A program made the position numbers and the translations under genes. The notes under the pieces were generated by a model. The model was not told the origin of the DNA and made no database searches. It saw only the letters and a list, made by a program, of their open reading frames with translations. Positions 56,740-64,000 of a stretch of 64,000 bases of DNA are shown here, piece after piece; the stretch's first letter is position 1; every line of letters begins with the position of its first letter. This stretch comes from Nocardiopsis sp. CC223A (GTDB lineage Bacteria > Actinomycetota > Actinomycetes > Streptosporangiales > Streptosporangiaceae): the NCBI RefSeq assembly GCF_030766825.1, contig NZ_JASFDV010000033.1, positions 1 through 64,000 of the forward strand. Direction: 5' to 3'.

Positions 56740-56919
56740 GCCCTAAGCCTAAAGCCGACGGCGGCCTGACACGCACTCCTTATCACCGGTCCCGCGGATG
56801 CGCGCCCCGGGACGGGAGATTCCCCGGGGCCTCGGGTACCCGTATGCTCTGCTGGACGAACACGCGCGCATTGTGACGCATGCGACTCGGCGCCCGGCGG
56901 CGCTCCCCGACCTGAGGCG

Positions 56920-57384
56920 GTGGTCATCACGGCTCCCCGTGCCCTGGCCCGTGCCCGTGCCCGGGCCCGCCGCGCTCTGGCCCACCGTGCTCTGGCCGCC
57001 CCGCTGGTGGCGGGGGTGGCCCTGCTCGTCGTGTTCTCGGTGCCCGGGATCAGCGCGGGCGAACCCGCGCTGCCGGTCCTGCCCTCCTACGGGGTGGCCA
57101 GCGCCCCCCACGTGGCGGACGACGAACCCGGGCACGACCGGGTGGAGCAGGCCGGACACGTCGACCACCGGGTCACCGTCGGCCCGCCGCCCTCGACCTG
57201 TGACACCAGGTCCGGGGTGCGCGACCTGCCCGACGCCCTGCCCGTCCCCGTTCTGAACCTGGCCTCCTGGGACCAACCCTGGTGGCCCGCCGACCCGCCG
57301 AGCACCGAACCGGTGCCCGAGCAGGGGGTTCCGCGGGACCTGCCGCCGACCCGGGCCCCGCCTCTCACCGCGCCCCCGTCCTGA
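56920..57384 (+). CDS. possible small exported protein
   Basis: A 154-residue frame with an Arg-rich start and a hydrophobic stretch at about 25-46 (LAAPLVAGVALLVVFSVPGI) that could be a signal or anchor. The Pro/Asp-rich remainder has no recognised domain; two segments, PSTCDTRSGVRDLPDALP and SWDQPWWPADPPST, are less repetitive. GTG start without a clear ribosome site. It lies between divergent metG and secDF. Coding support is weak. Confidence 0.4.
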   Translation: MVITAPRALARARARARRALAHRALAAPLVAGVALLVVFSVPGISAGEPALPVLPSYGVASAPHVADDEPGHDRVEQAGHVDHRVTVGPPPSTCDTRSGVRDLPDALPVPVLNLASWDQPWWPADPPSTEPVPEQGVPRDLPPTRAPPLTAPPS

Positions 57385-57475
57385 TCCCATCCCCGGACGC
57401 CGCATCCCCCGGCATCCGTGCCCGCAGCGCGTCCGGATCTCCATCGGCTTTTTCGCAGTGAGAGGTAACGACCCC

Positions 57476-60166
57476 TTGGCCACGTCCACATCGACATCGA
57501 CGGGAACGGGGGGGCGCTGGTTGCGCGCCCTCGTATCCCTGCTCGTGATCGCCGTCGCCTTCGGCGCGGCTTGGTTCATCCCGCCCCGCCTGGGCCTCGA
57601 CCTGAGCGGCGGCACCCAGATCGTCCTGGAGACCCAGGACGGCCCCGACGGCACCCCGGCCAGCGCCGAGAACACCGACCAGGTCGTCGAGGTGCTGCGC
57701 CAGCGCATCGACCGCCTCGGTGTGGCCGAGGCGACCATGTCCCGCTCCGGTGAGAACCGCATCATCGTGGAGCTCCCCGGCGTACAGGACCCCGCCGAGG
57801 CGGCCCAGATCGTCGGCCAGACCGCCCAGCTGTCCTTCCACCCCGTGCTGGGTGTGGGCCAGGCCGGCGGCCAGGGCGTCCAGGCGCCCGGCGACTTCGC
57901 CAACGCCCCCGAGGGCGAGGCCGACGAGGCCCGTGCCCCGCAGGACACCGAGGAGGCCCCCGCCGAGGAGGGCGCCGAGGACGGTGAAGGCGGCGAAGGC
58001 GCCGAGGGCGGCGAAGGCGACACCGAGATGACCGACGAGGAGCTCCAGGAGCTGCTCAGCGGCATGGGCGGCGGCCAGGGCCAGCAGCCCGGCCAGACCG
58101 GTCCCAGCGCCGAGAACCCCGAGGACGTCGTCGTGACGCTCCCGGACTCCGACGGCACCAACCTCCAGCTCGGCGAGACCGCCATCAAGGGCGACCGGGT
58201 GTCCAGCGCCGACGCCGCGCTCGACAGCGTCAACCGCGCCCAGTGGACGGTCAACGTCAGCTTCCGCGGCGAGGGCCGCGACCAGTGGCGGCAGCTGACC
58301 GCCGACGCCGCGTGCTACCCGCAGGGCGACCCGCGCCGCCGGGTGGCGATCGTGCTGGACAACCAGATCATCTCCGCTCCGGAGGTGAACCCGGAGATCG
58401 GCTGCGAGGTCGGCATGTCCGGCGGCCAGACCACGATCACCAGCCCCACCTTCACCCGTGAGTCCGCCAACGAGCTGGCCGTCCTCATCGAGGGCGGCTC
58501 CCTGCCGCTGCCGGTGACCGAGGTCCAGCGCCAGACGGTCGGCCCGACCCTGGGCGCCGAGGCCATCCAGGCCAGCGCGATCGCGGCGGTCCTGGGCATC
58601 GCCTTCACCGCCCTGTACATCACCCTGGTCTACCGCCTGGTCGGCTTCCTGGCGTCGCTGGCCCTTGCGTTCTACACCCTGATCGCCTACGGCGCCCTGG
58701 TCGCGCTGGGGGCGACACTCACCCTGCCCGGTCTGGCGGGCTTCGTACTCGCGATCGGTATGGCCATCGACGCCAACGTGCTGATCTTCGAGCGCGCCCG
58801 CGAGGAGTACCAGCGCCAGCAGGCGGTCTACCAGGCCAACCGCGCGTCCGGGATGAAGGAGGGCGACGACGGCGACAAGACCGGCGGCGCCCTGGCCCGC
58901 CGCCGTCGCCGCGCCGTGCCGCCGAGCCTGGAGAAGTCCTTCGTGGAGGGCACCGGCAAGGCGTGGAGCGCGGTGCTCGACACCAACGTCACCACGCTGA
59001 TCGCCGCCGGCCTGCTGTTCTTCCTGGCCTCGGGCACCGTCCAGGGCTTCGGCGTCACCCTGAGCATCGGCACCATCGTCTCGATGTTCTCGGCGCTGGT
59101 CATCGCCCGCGTGTTCGTGGAATGGGCGGTGCGCCGCGCGGTCATCCGCAAGCACCCGGCCATCAGCGGCCTGGACCGGATCGGCCCGGTCCGCACCTGG
59201 CTGGTCGAGAAGAGCCCCGACATCATGAAGCACCGCGCCAAGGCGCTCATCGTCGCGGGCGTGCTGGTGGTGGCCGCCCTGGCCGCCCCGTTCGTACAGA
59301 ACGTCAACCTGGGCGTGGAGTTCACCGGCGGCCGGGTCCTGGAGTACGAGATCACCGGCGACCAGCAGGTGAGCGTGGACGAGGCCCGCGCGCTCGTCTC
59401 CGGGTTGGGCTTCCCCGGTTCGGACACGGCCGTGGTGCAGGAGGCCGGCGACGGCGACATCTCCGTGCGCACCGGCCAGCTCAGCGACACCGACGCGGCA
59501 TCGATCACCGACGCGCTGGCGGAGGAGACCGGCGGCGTCGAGGTGGTGAGCGACGAGCTCATCGGCCCGAGCATGGGCGACGAGCTGCGCAACCGGGCGC
59601 TCATCGCGCTGGGCGCGGCACTGGCCCTCCAGATGATCTACCTGGCCTGGCGCTTCCGCTGGTCGTTCGGCGTCTCCACGATGCTGTCGCTGGCGTTCAA
59701 CATGCTGCTGGTGATCGGTCTGTTCATCTGGCTGGGCAAGCCCATCGACGGCGTGTTCCTCGCCGCGATCCTGAGCGTCATCGGCTTCACCGTCAACGAC
59801 ACGGTCGTGGTGTTCGACCGCGTCCGCGACGAGTGGGCCCGCGACGACAAGTCGTCGTTCACGGAGATCGCCAACCGGGCGATCATCAACACCCTGCCCC
59901 GTACCGTCAACACGACCGTCGGCGGATGGATCATCCTGGGCTTCCTGACCTTCCTCGGCGGGTCCTCGCTCCAGGACTTCTCCATCGCGATGCTGATCGG
60001 TCTGACCACGGGTGTCGCGTCGACGGTGTTCGTCGCCGTCCCGCTGGCCGCGTGGCTCCAGCAGTGGGACAGGACCCCGCCGCCGCACGTCATCAAGGAG
60101 CGCAAGGCCAAGCAGCGCGTCGCCGCCAAGGCGGCCCGCGAGGCCGACGACGGCGCCGTCGTCTAG
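57476..60166 (+). CDS. secDF: fused protein-export membrane protein SecDF
   Basis: Proton-driven aid to Sec translocation, here SecD and SecF in one chain of 896 residues. The SecD half has the first helix VSLLVIAVAFGAAWF, the D1 motif LGLDLSGGTQIVLE, the P1 domain and then AYGALVALGATLTLPGLAGF with AIGMAIDANVLIFERAREEY. The SecF half starts near residue 570, with GVEFTGGRVLEYEI and DTVVVFDRVRDEW. An acidic insert of about 70 residues (about 140-211) interrupts P1. Start TTG at 57476 with GAGAGG upstream. Actinobacteria usually have separate secD and secF beside yajC/ruvB; this one is fused and sits by metG, so it may be a second copy. Confidence 0.93.
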   Translation: MATSTSTSTGTGGRWLRALVSLLVIAVAFGAAWFIPPRLGLDLSGGTQIVLETQDGPDGTPASAENTDQVVEVLRQRIDRLGVAEATMSRSGENRIIVELPGVQDPAEAAQIVGQTAQLSFHPVLGVGQAGGQGVQAPGDFANAPEGEADEARAPQDTEEAPAEEGAEDGEGGEGAEGGEGDTEMTDEELQELLSGMGGGQGQQPGQTGPSAENPEDVVVTLPDSDGTNLQLGETAIKGDRVSSADAALDSVNRAQWTVNVSFRGEGRDQWRQLTADAACYPQGDPRRRVAIVLDNQIISAPEVNPEIGCEVGMSGGQTTITSPTFTRESANELAVLIEGGSLPLPVTEVQRQTVGPTLGAEAIQASAIAAVLGIAFTALYITLVYRLVGFLASLALAFYTLIAYGALVALGATLTLPGLAGFVLAIGMAIDANVLIFERAREEYQRQQAVYQANRASGMKEGDDGDKTGGALARRRRRAVPPSLEKSFVEGTGKAWSAVLDTNVTTLIAAGLLFFLASGTVQGFGVTLSIGTIVSMFSALVIARVFVEWAVRRAVIRKHPAISGLDRIGPVRTWLVEKSPDIMKHRAKALIVAGVLVVAALAAPFVQNVNLGVEFTGGRVLEYEITGDQQVSVDEARALVSGLGFPGSDTAVVQEAGDGDISVRTGQLSDTDAASITDALAEETGGVEVVSDELIGPSMGDELRNRALIALGAALALQMIYLAWRFRWSFGVSTMLSLAFNMLLVIGLFIWLGKPIDGVFLAAILSVIGFTVNDTVVVFDRVRDEWARDDKSSFTEIANRAIINTLPRTVNTTVGGWIILGFLTFLGGSSLQDFSIAMLIGLTTGVASTVFVAVPLAAWLQQWDRTPPPHVIKERKAKQRVAAKAAREADDGAVV

Positions 60167-60193
60167 CGCTTCCCCGCTTGCGGGGGAGAACAC

Positions 60194-60232
60194 GGGAGGG
60201 CCCCCGGGGACGACGTCCCCGGGGGCCCTCCC
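60194..60232. terminator. strong bidirectional hairpin
   Basis: GGGAGGGCCCCCGGGGAC-GAC-GTCCCCGGGGGCCCTCCC, 18 perfect pairs between the convergent secDF and AIM24 genes. Confidence 0.9.
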
Positions 60233-60242
60233 CGCGTGGTGC

Positions 60243-60908
60243 TCAGCCCGCCTGGACGGGGACCGGCGCACCCTCGGAGGCCTGCACCAGGACGAAGCCC
60301 CGGCCCTCCAGGGACAGCTGGAACGCCTCGCCGCTGCCGCGGCCGATGAGCGCACCGGCCTTCATGGTGCGGCGCACGCCGGTCTGGAGCGAACCGGACC
60401 AGGCGACGGCGGAGTCGGTGTCGACGAAGGTCGGCTGGTCGATGTCGAGCAGCACCGGGGTGCCGTGGCAGGCGATGGCGATCCGGCCCTGCCCGGTGAA
60501 CGTGGTGTTGAACAGCCCGCCCGCGGTCATCCCCGCGCCCTGGACGCGCTTGATGTCCCAGGCCAGGCCCGGTTCGAAGGCCAGCACGTTGTCGCCGTTG
60601 ACGGTGATGGAGTCCTGGCCCTCCAGGTCGATGAGGTGGATGTCCCAGGCGTCGCGGGCCAGGAAGACGTCGCCGCGGCCGCTCACCTTCATCAGGGGCA
60701 TGCCCTCGCCGGTGAACGCCTTCTTGAGGAACCGGCCGACGCCGCCCGCGCCCTGGTAGTCGAAGTCCACCTGGCCCTGGTAGGCGATCATGGCGCCCTG
60801 GCGCGCGAAGATCTCCCCGTTCAGGCCCACCCGGAGCATCTTGTGGTTCTGGAGGTGCATCCCCGGCTGGCTGATCTCCTGGGCCTGCTGGAAGAGCTGG
60901 CTGCGCAT
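60243..60908 (-). CDS. AIM24 family protein
   Basis: Protein of 221 residues with the AIM24/TRAP-like beta fold, found widely in bacteria and as a mitochondrial protein in yeast; molecular role unclear. The N-terminus is MRSQLFQQAQEISQPGMHLQ with HKMLRVGLNGEIFARQGAMIAYQG. Later strands include GEGMPLMKVSGRGDVFLARD, GLFNTTFTGQGRIAIACHGT and AFQLSLEGRGFVLVQASEG. No signal peptide. Ends 10 nt from the shared terminator; rsmI lies upstream on the same strand. Confidence 0.88.
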   Translation of the reverse strand: MRSQLFQQAQEISQPGMHLQNHKMLRVGLNGEIFARQGAMIAYQGQVDFDYQGAGGVGRFLKKAFTGEGMPLMKVSGRGDVFLARDAWDIHLIDLEGQDSITVNGDNVLAFEPGLAWDIKRVQGAGMTAGGLFNTTFTGQGRIAIACHGTPVLLDIDQPTFVDTDSAVAWSGSLQTGVRRTMKAGALIGRGSGEAFQLSLEGRGFVLVQASEGAPVPVQAG

Positions 60909-60995
60909 TCTGGTCTCCTCGTGCCTGGTGGTGAGCGGTGCTCCACCTGTTTGGACGCCGACCGGCGGGAACGGTTCCGGGTCGACGGCTCCCGG

Positions 60996-61874
60996 TCATT
61001 CGCCGGACTGCGCGCCGACCCCGTGCACGAGATCGTAGACACGGCGCTTGGGCACACCCGTCTCCTTGGCCACCCGGGTGATCGCGTCCTTGCGGCGGGC
61101 GCCCTCCTCCTCCAGGGCGTGCACCGCGGCCAGCAGGTCGTCGTCGGTGGCCGCCCCGCCGGCGGGCCGGGCGCCCTCGACCACCACGGAGACCTCCCCC
61201 CTGACGCCCTCGGCCGCCCAGGCGGCCAGCTCGGCCAGTCCGCCGCGGCGCACCTCCTCGTAGGTCTTGGTGAGCTCGCGGCAGACCGCCGCGCGGCGGT
61301 CGGCCCCGAACGCCTCCGCCATCGCCTCCAGGGTGGCGGCCACCCGGTGCGGGCTCTCGAAGAACACCATCGTGCGCCGCTCGGCAGCGATCTCGGCCAG
61401 GTACCCCGCCAGGCCCTTGCGCGGGGGGAAGCCCTCGAAGCAGAATCGGTCGGTGGGCAGGCCGGAGACCACCAGTGCGGTGGTCACCGCCGAGGGCCCG
61501 GGCACGGCGGTGACCGGGATGCCCTCGGCCGCGCAGGCCGCGGCCAGCCGGTAGCCGGGGTCGGACACCCCGGGCATGCCCGCGTCGGTGACGACCAGGA
61601 CGTCCCGGCCCTCGCGCAGGTCGGTGAGCAGCTCGTCGGTGCGGCGGCTCTCGTTGGCGTCGTAGTAGGACACGACCCGGGCGCCCGCGGCACCGCCGGG
61701 ACGCACGCCGGCGCGGGTGGCGAACTGGCGTAGCCTGCGGGTGTCCTCGGCGGCGATGACCCGGGCCTCCTCCAGGACGCGCAGCAGCCTGGGCGGTGCG
61801 TCCTCGATGTTGCCGATGGGGAGCCCGGCCAGGGTCAGGGTCCCGAACCGCCGTTTGCCATCGCCCTCAACCAC
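60996..61874 (-). CDS. rsmI: 16S rRNA (cytidine1402-2'-O)-methyltransferase RsmI
   Basis: SAM-dependent enzyme of the tetrapyrrole methylase fold, 292 residues. Markers are TLAGLPIGNIEDAPPRLLRV, AAEDTRRLRQFATR, VTDAGMPGVSDPGYRL, TAVPGPSAVTTALVVSGLPT, the FFESPHRVAATLEAM loop and the C-terminal KRRVYDLVHG. It modifies the P-site region of 16S rRNA. Divergent from pmt with 114 bp between the chosen starts, a conserved actinobacterial arrangement. Confidence 0.95.
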   Translation of the reverse strand: MVEGDGKRRFGTLTLAGLPIGNIEDAPPRLLRVLEEARVIAAEDTRRLRQFATRAGVRPGGAAGARVVSYYDANESRRTDELLTDLREGRDVLVVTDAGMPGVSDPGYRLAAACAAEGIPVTAVPGPSAVTTALVVSGLPTDRFCFEGFPPRKGLAGYLAEIAAERRTMVFFESPHRVAATLEAMAEAFGADRRAAVCRELTKTYEEVRRGGLAELAAWAAEGVRGEVSVVVEGARPAGGAATDDDLLAAVHALEEEGARRKDAITRVAKETGVPKRRVYDLVHGVGAQSGE

Positions 61875-61988
61875 TGCTCATCCCCGTCCTGTCACGCTAC
61901 GGTGGCATCTATCACGCCACCCGAAACCTGTCTCGCGGTCCGTCCACAAAGGGACACAACCCTCTCCGACCCCAACCTACGAGCCGAG

Positions 61989-63638
61989 ATGACCACCACC
62001 GCACTTTCCTCCGGGGTCGAGTCGACCCCACCCGCCCCCCCACGCCCCTCGACCCTGCGGGCCCGGTTCCTGCCCACCGACCCGACCCCGGCGTGGATCG
62101 CCTGGCTGGGGGCCGTCCTCGTCGCCGCCTTCGCCGGGGCCCTCCGGTTCGTCGGCTTCGGGGAGCCCGCCCGGATCTACTTCGACGAGACGTACTACGC
62201 CAAGGACGCCTACGGCCTCCTGAACTACGGCTACGAGCACGAGACCGTCGAGGAGCCCGTCGACGCCGACGCCCTGCTCCAGGACGGCGCGACGACGGAC
62301 ATCTTCACCGGCGCCGGCGACTTCATCGTCCACCCACCGGTCGGCAAGTGGATGATCGCACTGGGCGACCTGCTGTGGGGGGCACTGCCGTTCGGCGAGT
62401 CGATGACCCCCGAGGCCTGGCGGTTCGCCTCCGTCCTGGCCGGCATCGCCTCGGTCCTCATCCTGGTCCGGGTGGCCACCAGGATGACCCGCTCGGTGCT
62501 GTTGGGCTGCACCGCCGGTGTGATCCTTGCGCTGGACGGCCTGCACTTCACACTGAGCCGCGTCGCGATGCTCGACATCTTCCTCACCCTGTGGATCCTG
62601 GCCGGGTTCGCGTGCCTGGTGGTCGACCGGGACAAGACCAGGGAGCGCCTGGCGCGGTTGGCCGAGGCGGGGGTCGACGTGGCCTCCGTCGGCTGGTTGG
62701 GGATGCGCTGGTGGCGGCTGGCCGCCGGGCTGTGCTTCGGTCTCGCGGTGGGGACCAAGTGGTCGGCCCTGTTCTTCATCGCCGCGTTCGGCCTGCTCAC
62801 CGTGGCGTGGGACTACGGGGCGCGCAGCAGCGCCGGCCAGAACCGCCCGGGGCTGCGGTGGCTCGGCTTCGACGCGATCCCGGCGTTCGTGCAGACCGTG
62901 GTGGTGGCCGCGATCGTCTACGTGGTGTCCTGGTCGGGCTGGCTGTTCACCCGGGGCGGATACAACCGGGACCACGCCGACGGCCTGGCCCCGGACTTCC
63001 TGCCGGGCTTCCTGGCCGCGCCCTGGGAGGCCCTGGCGAGCCTGTGGGACTACCACACGCGCATGATGGGCTTCCACGAGAACCTCAGCAGCGACCACAC
63101 CTACATCTCCCAGCCGTGGGAGTGGATCATCATGCGCATGCCGGTGATGTTCCACTACAACGGCGAGGCCGTGGACTGCCCGAGCGGCGACTGCGTGGCC
63201 TCGATCGTCTCCCTGGGGACGCCGGTGATCTGGTGGCTGTCCATCATCGCCCTCACCGTGCTGGTGGGCTGGTGGGTGACCTTCCGCGACTGGCGGGCCG
63301 GGGCCGTGCTGCTGGGCGTGGCCGCCGGCTGGCTGCCGTGGTTCGCGTTCCCCGACCGCCCCATGTTCCTGTTCTACGCGCTGCCGATGCTGCCGTTCCT
63401 GGTGCTGGCCATCGTGCTGATGCTGGGCCTGGTGATGGGCGCCGGAGAGGAGAGCCCGCGGTTCTCGCCATATCTGCGGGCACTGGGCGGAGTCGTGTTC
63501 GGCGTGGTGATGCTGTTGATCATCGCGCACTTCGCCTACCTGTACCCGGTGCTGGCCGCCTATCCGCTGGACCGGGAACTGTGGGAGGAACGGTTGTGGT
63601 TCCGGGTGTGGATCTACGGGCGCGACGCGCTTACGTGA
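61989..63638 (+). CDS. pmt: protein O-mannosyltransferase (PMT family)
   Basis: Polyprenyl-phosphate-mannose:protein mannosyltransferase, 549 residues, with about ten to eleven membrane helices. It glycosylates exported proteins during Sec translocation. The catalytic loop near the start is RFVGFGEPARIYFDETYYAK with the DE pair. Further family segments are HPPVGKWMIALGD, TAGVILALDGLHFTLSRVAM and DYHTRMMGFHENLSSDH, followed by YISQPWEW. The ATG at 61989 is chosen over one at 61902, as the added part is not conserved-looking. Its partner is the Sec export system, a fused SecDF copy lying nearby. Confidence 0.93.
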   Translation: MTTTALSSGVESTPPAPPRPSTLRARFLPTDPTPAWIAWLGAVLVAAFAGALRFVGFGEPARIYFDETYYAKDAYGLLNYGYEHETVEEPVDADALLQDGATTDIFTGAGDFIVHPPVGKWMIALGDLLWGALPFGESMTPEAWRFASVLAGIASVLILVRVATRMTRSVLLGCTAGVILALDGLHFTLSRVAMLDIFLTLWILAGFACLVVDRDKTRERLARLAEAGVDVASVGWLGMRWWRLAAGLCFGLAVGTKWSALFFIAAFGLLTVAWDYGARSSAGQNRPGLRWLGFDAIPAFVQTVVVAAIVYVVSWSGWLFTRGGYNRDHADGLAPDFLPGFLAAPWEALASLWDYHTRMMGFHENLSSDHTYISQPWEWIIMRMPVMFHYNGEAVDCPSGDCVASIVSLGTPVIWWLSIIALTVLVGWWVTFRDWRAGAVLLGVAAGWLPWFAFPDRPMFLFYALPMLPFLVLAIVLMLGLVMGAGEESPRFSPYLRALGGVVFGVVMLLIIAHFAYLYPVLAAYPLDRELWEERLWFRVWIYGRDALT

Positions 63639-63727
63639 CCTGCGCGGGAGAACGGGCGTGTTCTCCATTAGTCGCAGTGCGGAAAGAAATCAATGCTTTC
63701 GCGTAGCCGAAACAGGACAGATCGCAA

Positions 63728-63768
63728 GGGGGGATTCCCGTGCCGAAAGCCTCGGCAGGGGACCCCCC
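63728..63768. terminator. long hairpin in pmt-csp intergenic region
   Basis: GGGGGG...TTCCC...TGCCGA (63728-63746) pairs with TCGGCAGGGGACCCCCC (63752-63768) with one mismatch and a 2-nt bulge. It is about 90 nt after the pmt stop and about 170 nt before the cold-shock start; it could end pmt or be part of the cold-shock leader. Confidence 0.6.
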
Positions 63769-63937
63769 TCCCTGGTACTGTCTGCAACTGGTTGCTGTTG
63801 TAGTTTCCATGGATGCCCGAGGCGCCTCGCGGAACTTCACGTGGGCGCTTTAGCGGGGGACCGTTCTCTTCACTTCGGCGCCCGGCGACCCGGGGCCAGC
63901 AGGGTGCGGCCCCGTTGTAGTCCCCAAGGGAGAGCAC

Positions 63938-64000
63938 ATGGCTCAGGGCACCGTGAAGTGGTTCAACTCTGAAAAGGGTTTCGGGTTCATCGCCGTCGAG
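63938..64000 (+). CDS. cold-shock protein, 5' part only
   Basis: The first 21 codons of a CspA-family single-stranded nucleic-acid-binding protein, cut by the window end. The reading [20 protein letters not shown] includes the RNP1-type KGFGFI segment and is nearly invariant in actinobacterial Csp proteins. AAGGGAGA precedes the ATG at 63938. The long upstream leader fits the usual post-transcriptional control of cold-shock genes. Confidence 0.93.
   Translation, partial: MAQGTVKWFNSEKGFGFIAVE

Overview
The window is high-GC actinobacterial chromosome. It carries guaB plus a guaB3-type paralogue, an ECF-like sigma factor of the ShbA/SigD group, a groESL operon under a CIRCE operator with a His-tailed GroEL, XRE/DUF397 pairs, and a bacterial protein O-mannosyltransferase. 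Together these point to the Nocardiopsaceae or a near relative (Nocardiopsis, Streptomonospora, Thermobifida). This is an inference from gene content. No rRNA, tRNA or CRISPR array was found.

Layout. 0.07-7.2 kb (minus strand): a membrane-anchored lytic transglycosylase, then the housekeeping series groES-groEL-sigma-guaB-guaB3. 7.4-31.3 kb: a mixed accessory block. It holds a THUMP-like methyltransferase, a 740-residue coiled-coil protein, glyoxalase-fold and MDR enzymes, and a complete lactococcin-972-type system (precursor, membrane protein, ABC ATPase). Next come a 1.7 kb gene-poor region built as nested inverted repeats, a WhiJ-like regulatory cluster, an Rpn-type nuclease and a flavin monooxygenase. 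The block ends with two tandem paralogous lipoproteins, Uma2, two beta-propeller lipoproteins with an intact ISAs1-family IS between them, and small ESX-substrate-like genes in an AT-richer patch. 31.4-35.5 kb (minus): the threonylcarbamoyl-tRNA/alanine racemase operon alr-tsaE-tsaB-rimI-tsaD. In many actinobacteria this lies close to groESL, so the block before it looks like an insertion or expansion point.

35.6-46.6 kb: a DUF6069 membrane protein, then a sugar catabolic locus. A divergent ROK repressor faces a plus-strand run of Gfo/Idh/MocA dehydrogenase, sugar ABC ATPase, two permeases, a binding lipoprotein and two TIM-barrel isomerase/epimerases, with a small membrane-anchored unknown between the last two. 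The first four genes overlap by 4 nt. The cluster probably imports a sugar, glycoside or cyclitol and oxidises and isomerises it. 46.8-53.5 kb: two roadblock/LC7-like proteins, a Tat-exported beta carbonic anhydrase, a PaaR-like TetR regulator with a matching operator, two paralogous MHYT membrane sensors, and rsgA behind a possible leader peptide. 53.8-64 kb: tatD, metG, a fused secDF, an AIM24 protein, rsmI diverging from pmt, and the first codons of a cold-shock gene cut by the window end.

The least explained feature is the inverted-repeat region at 16.26-17.99 kb, beside the bacteriocin locus. The best-defined new member of a known system is the lactococcin-972-type operon at 13.1-16.2 kb.
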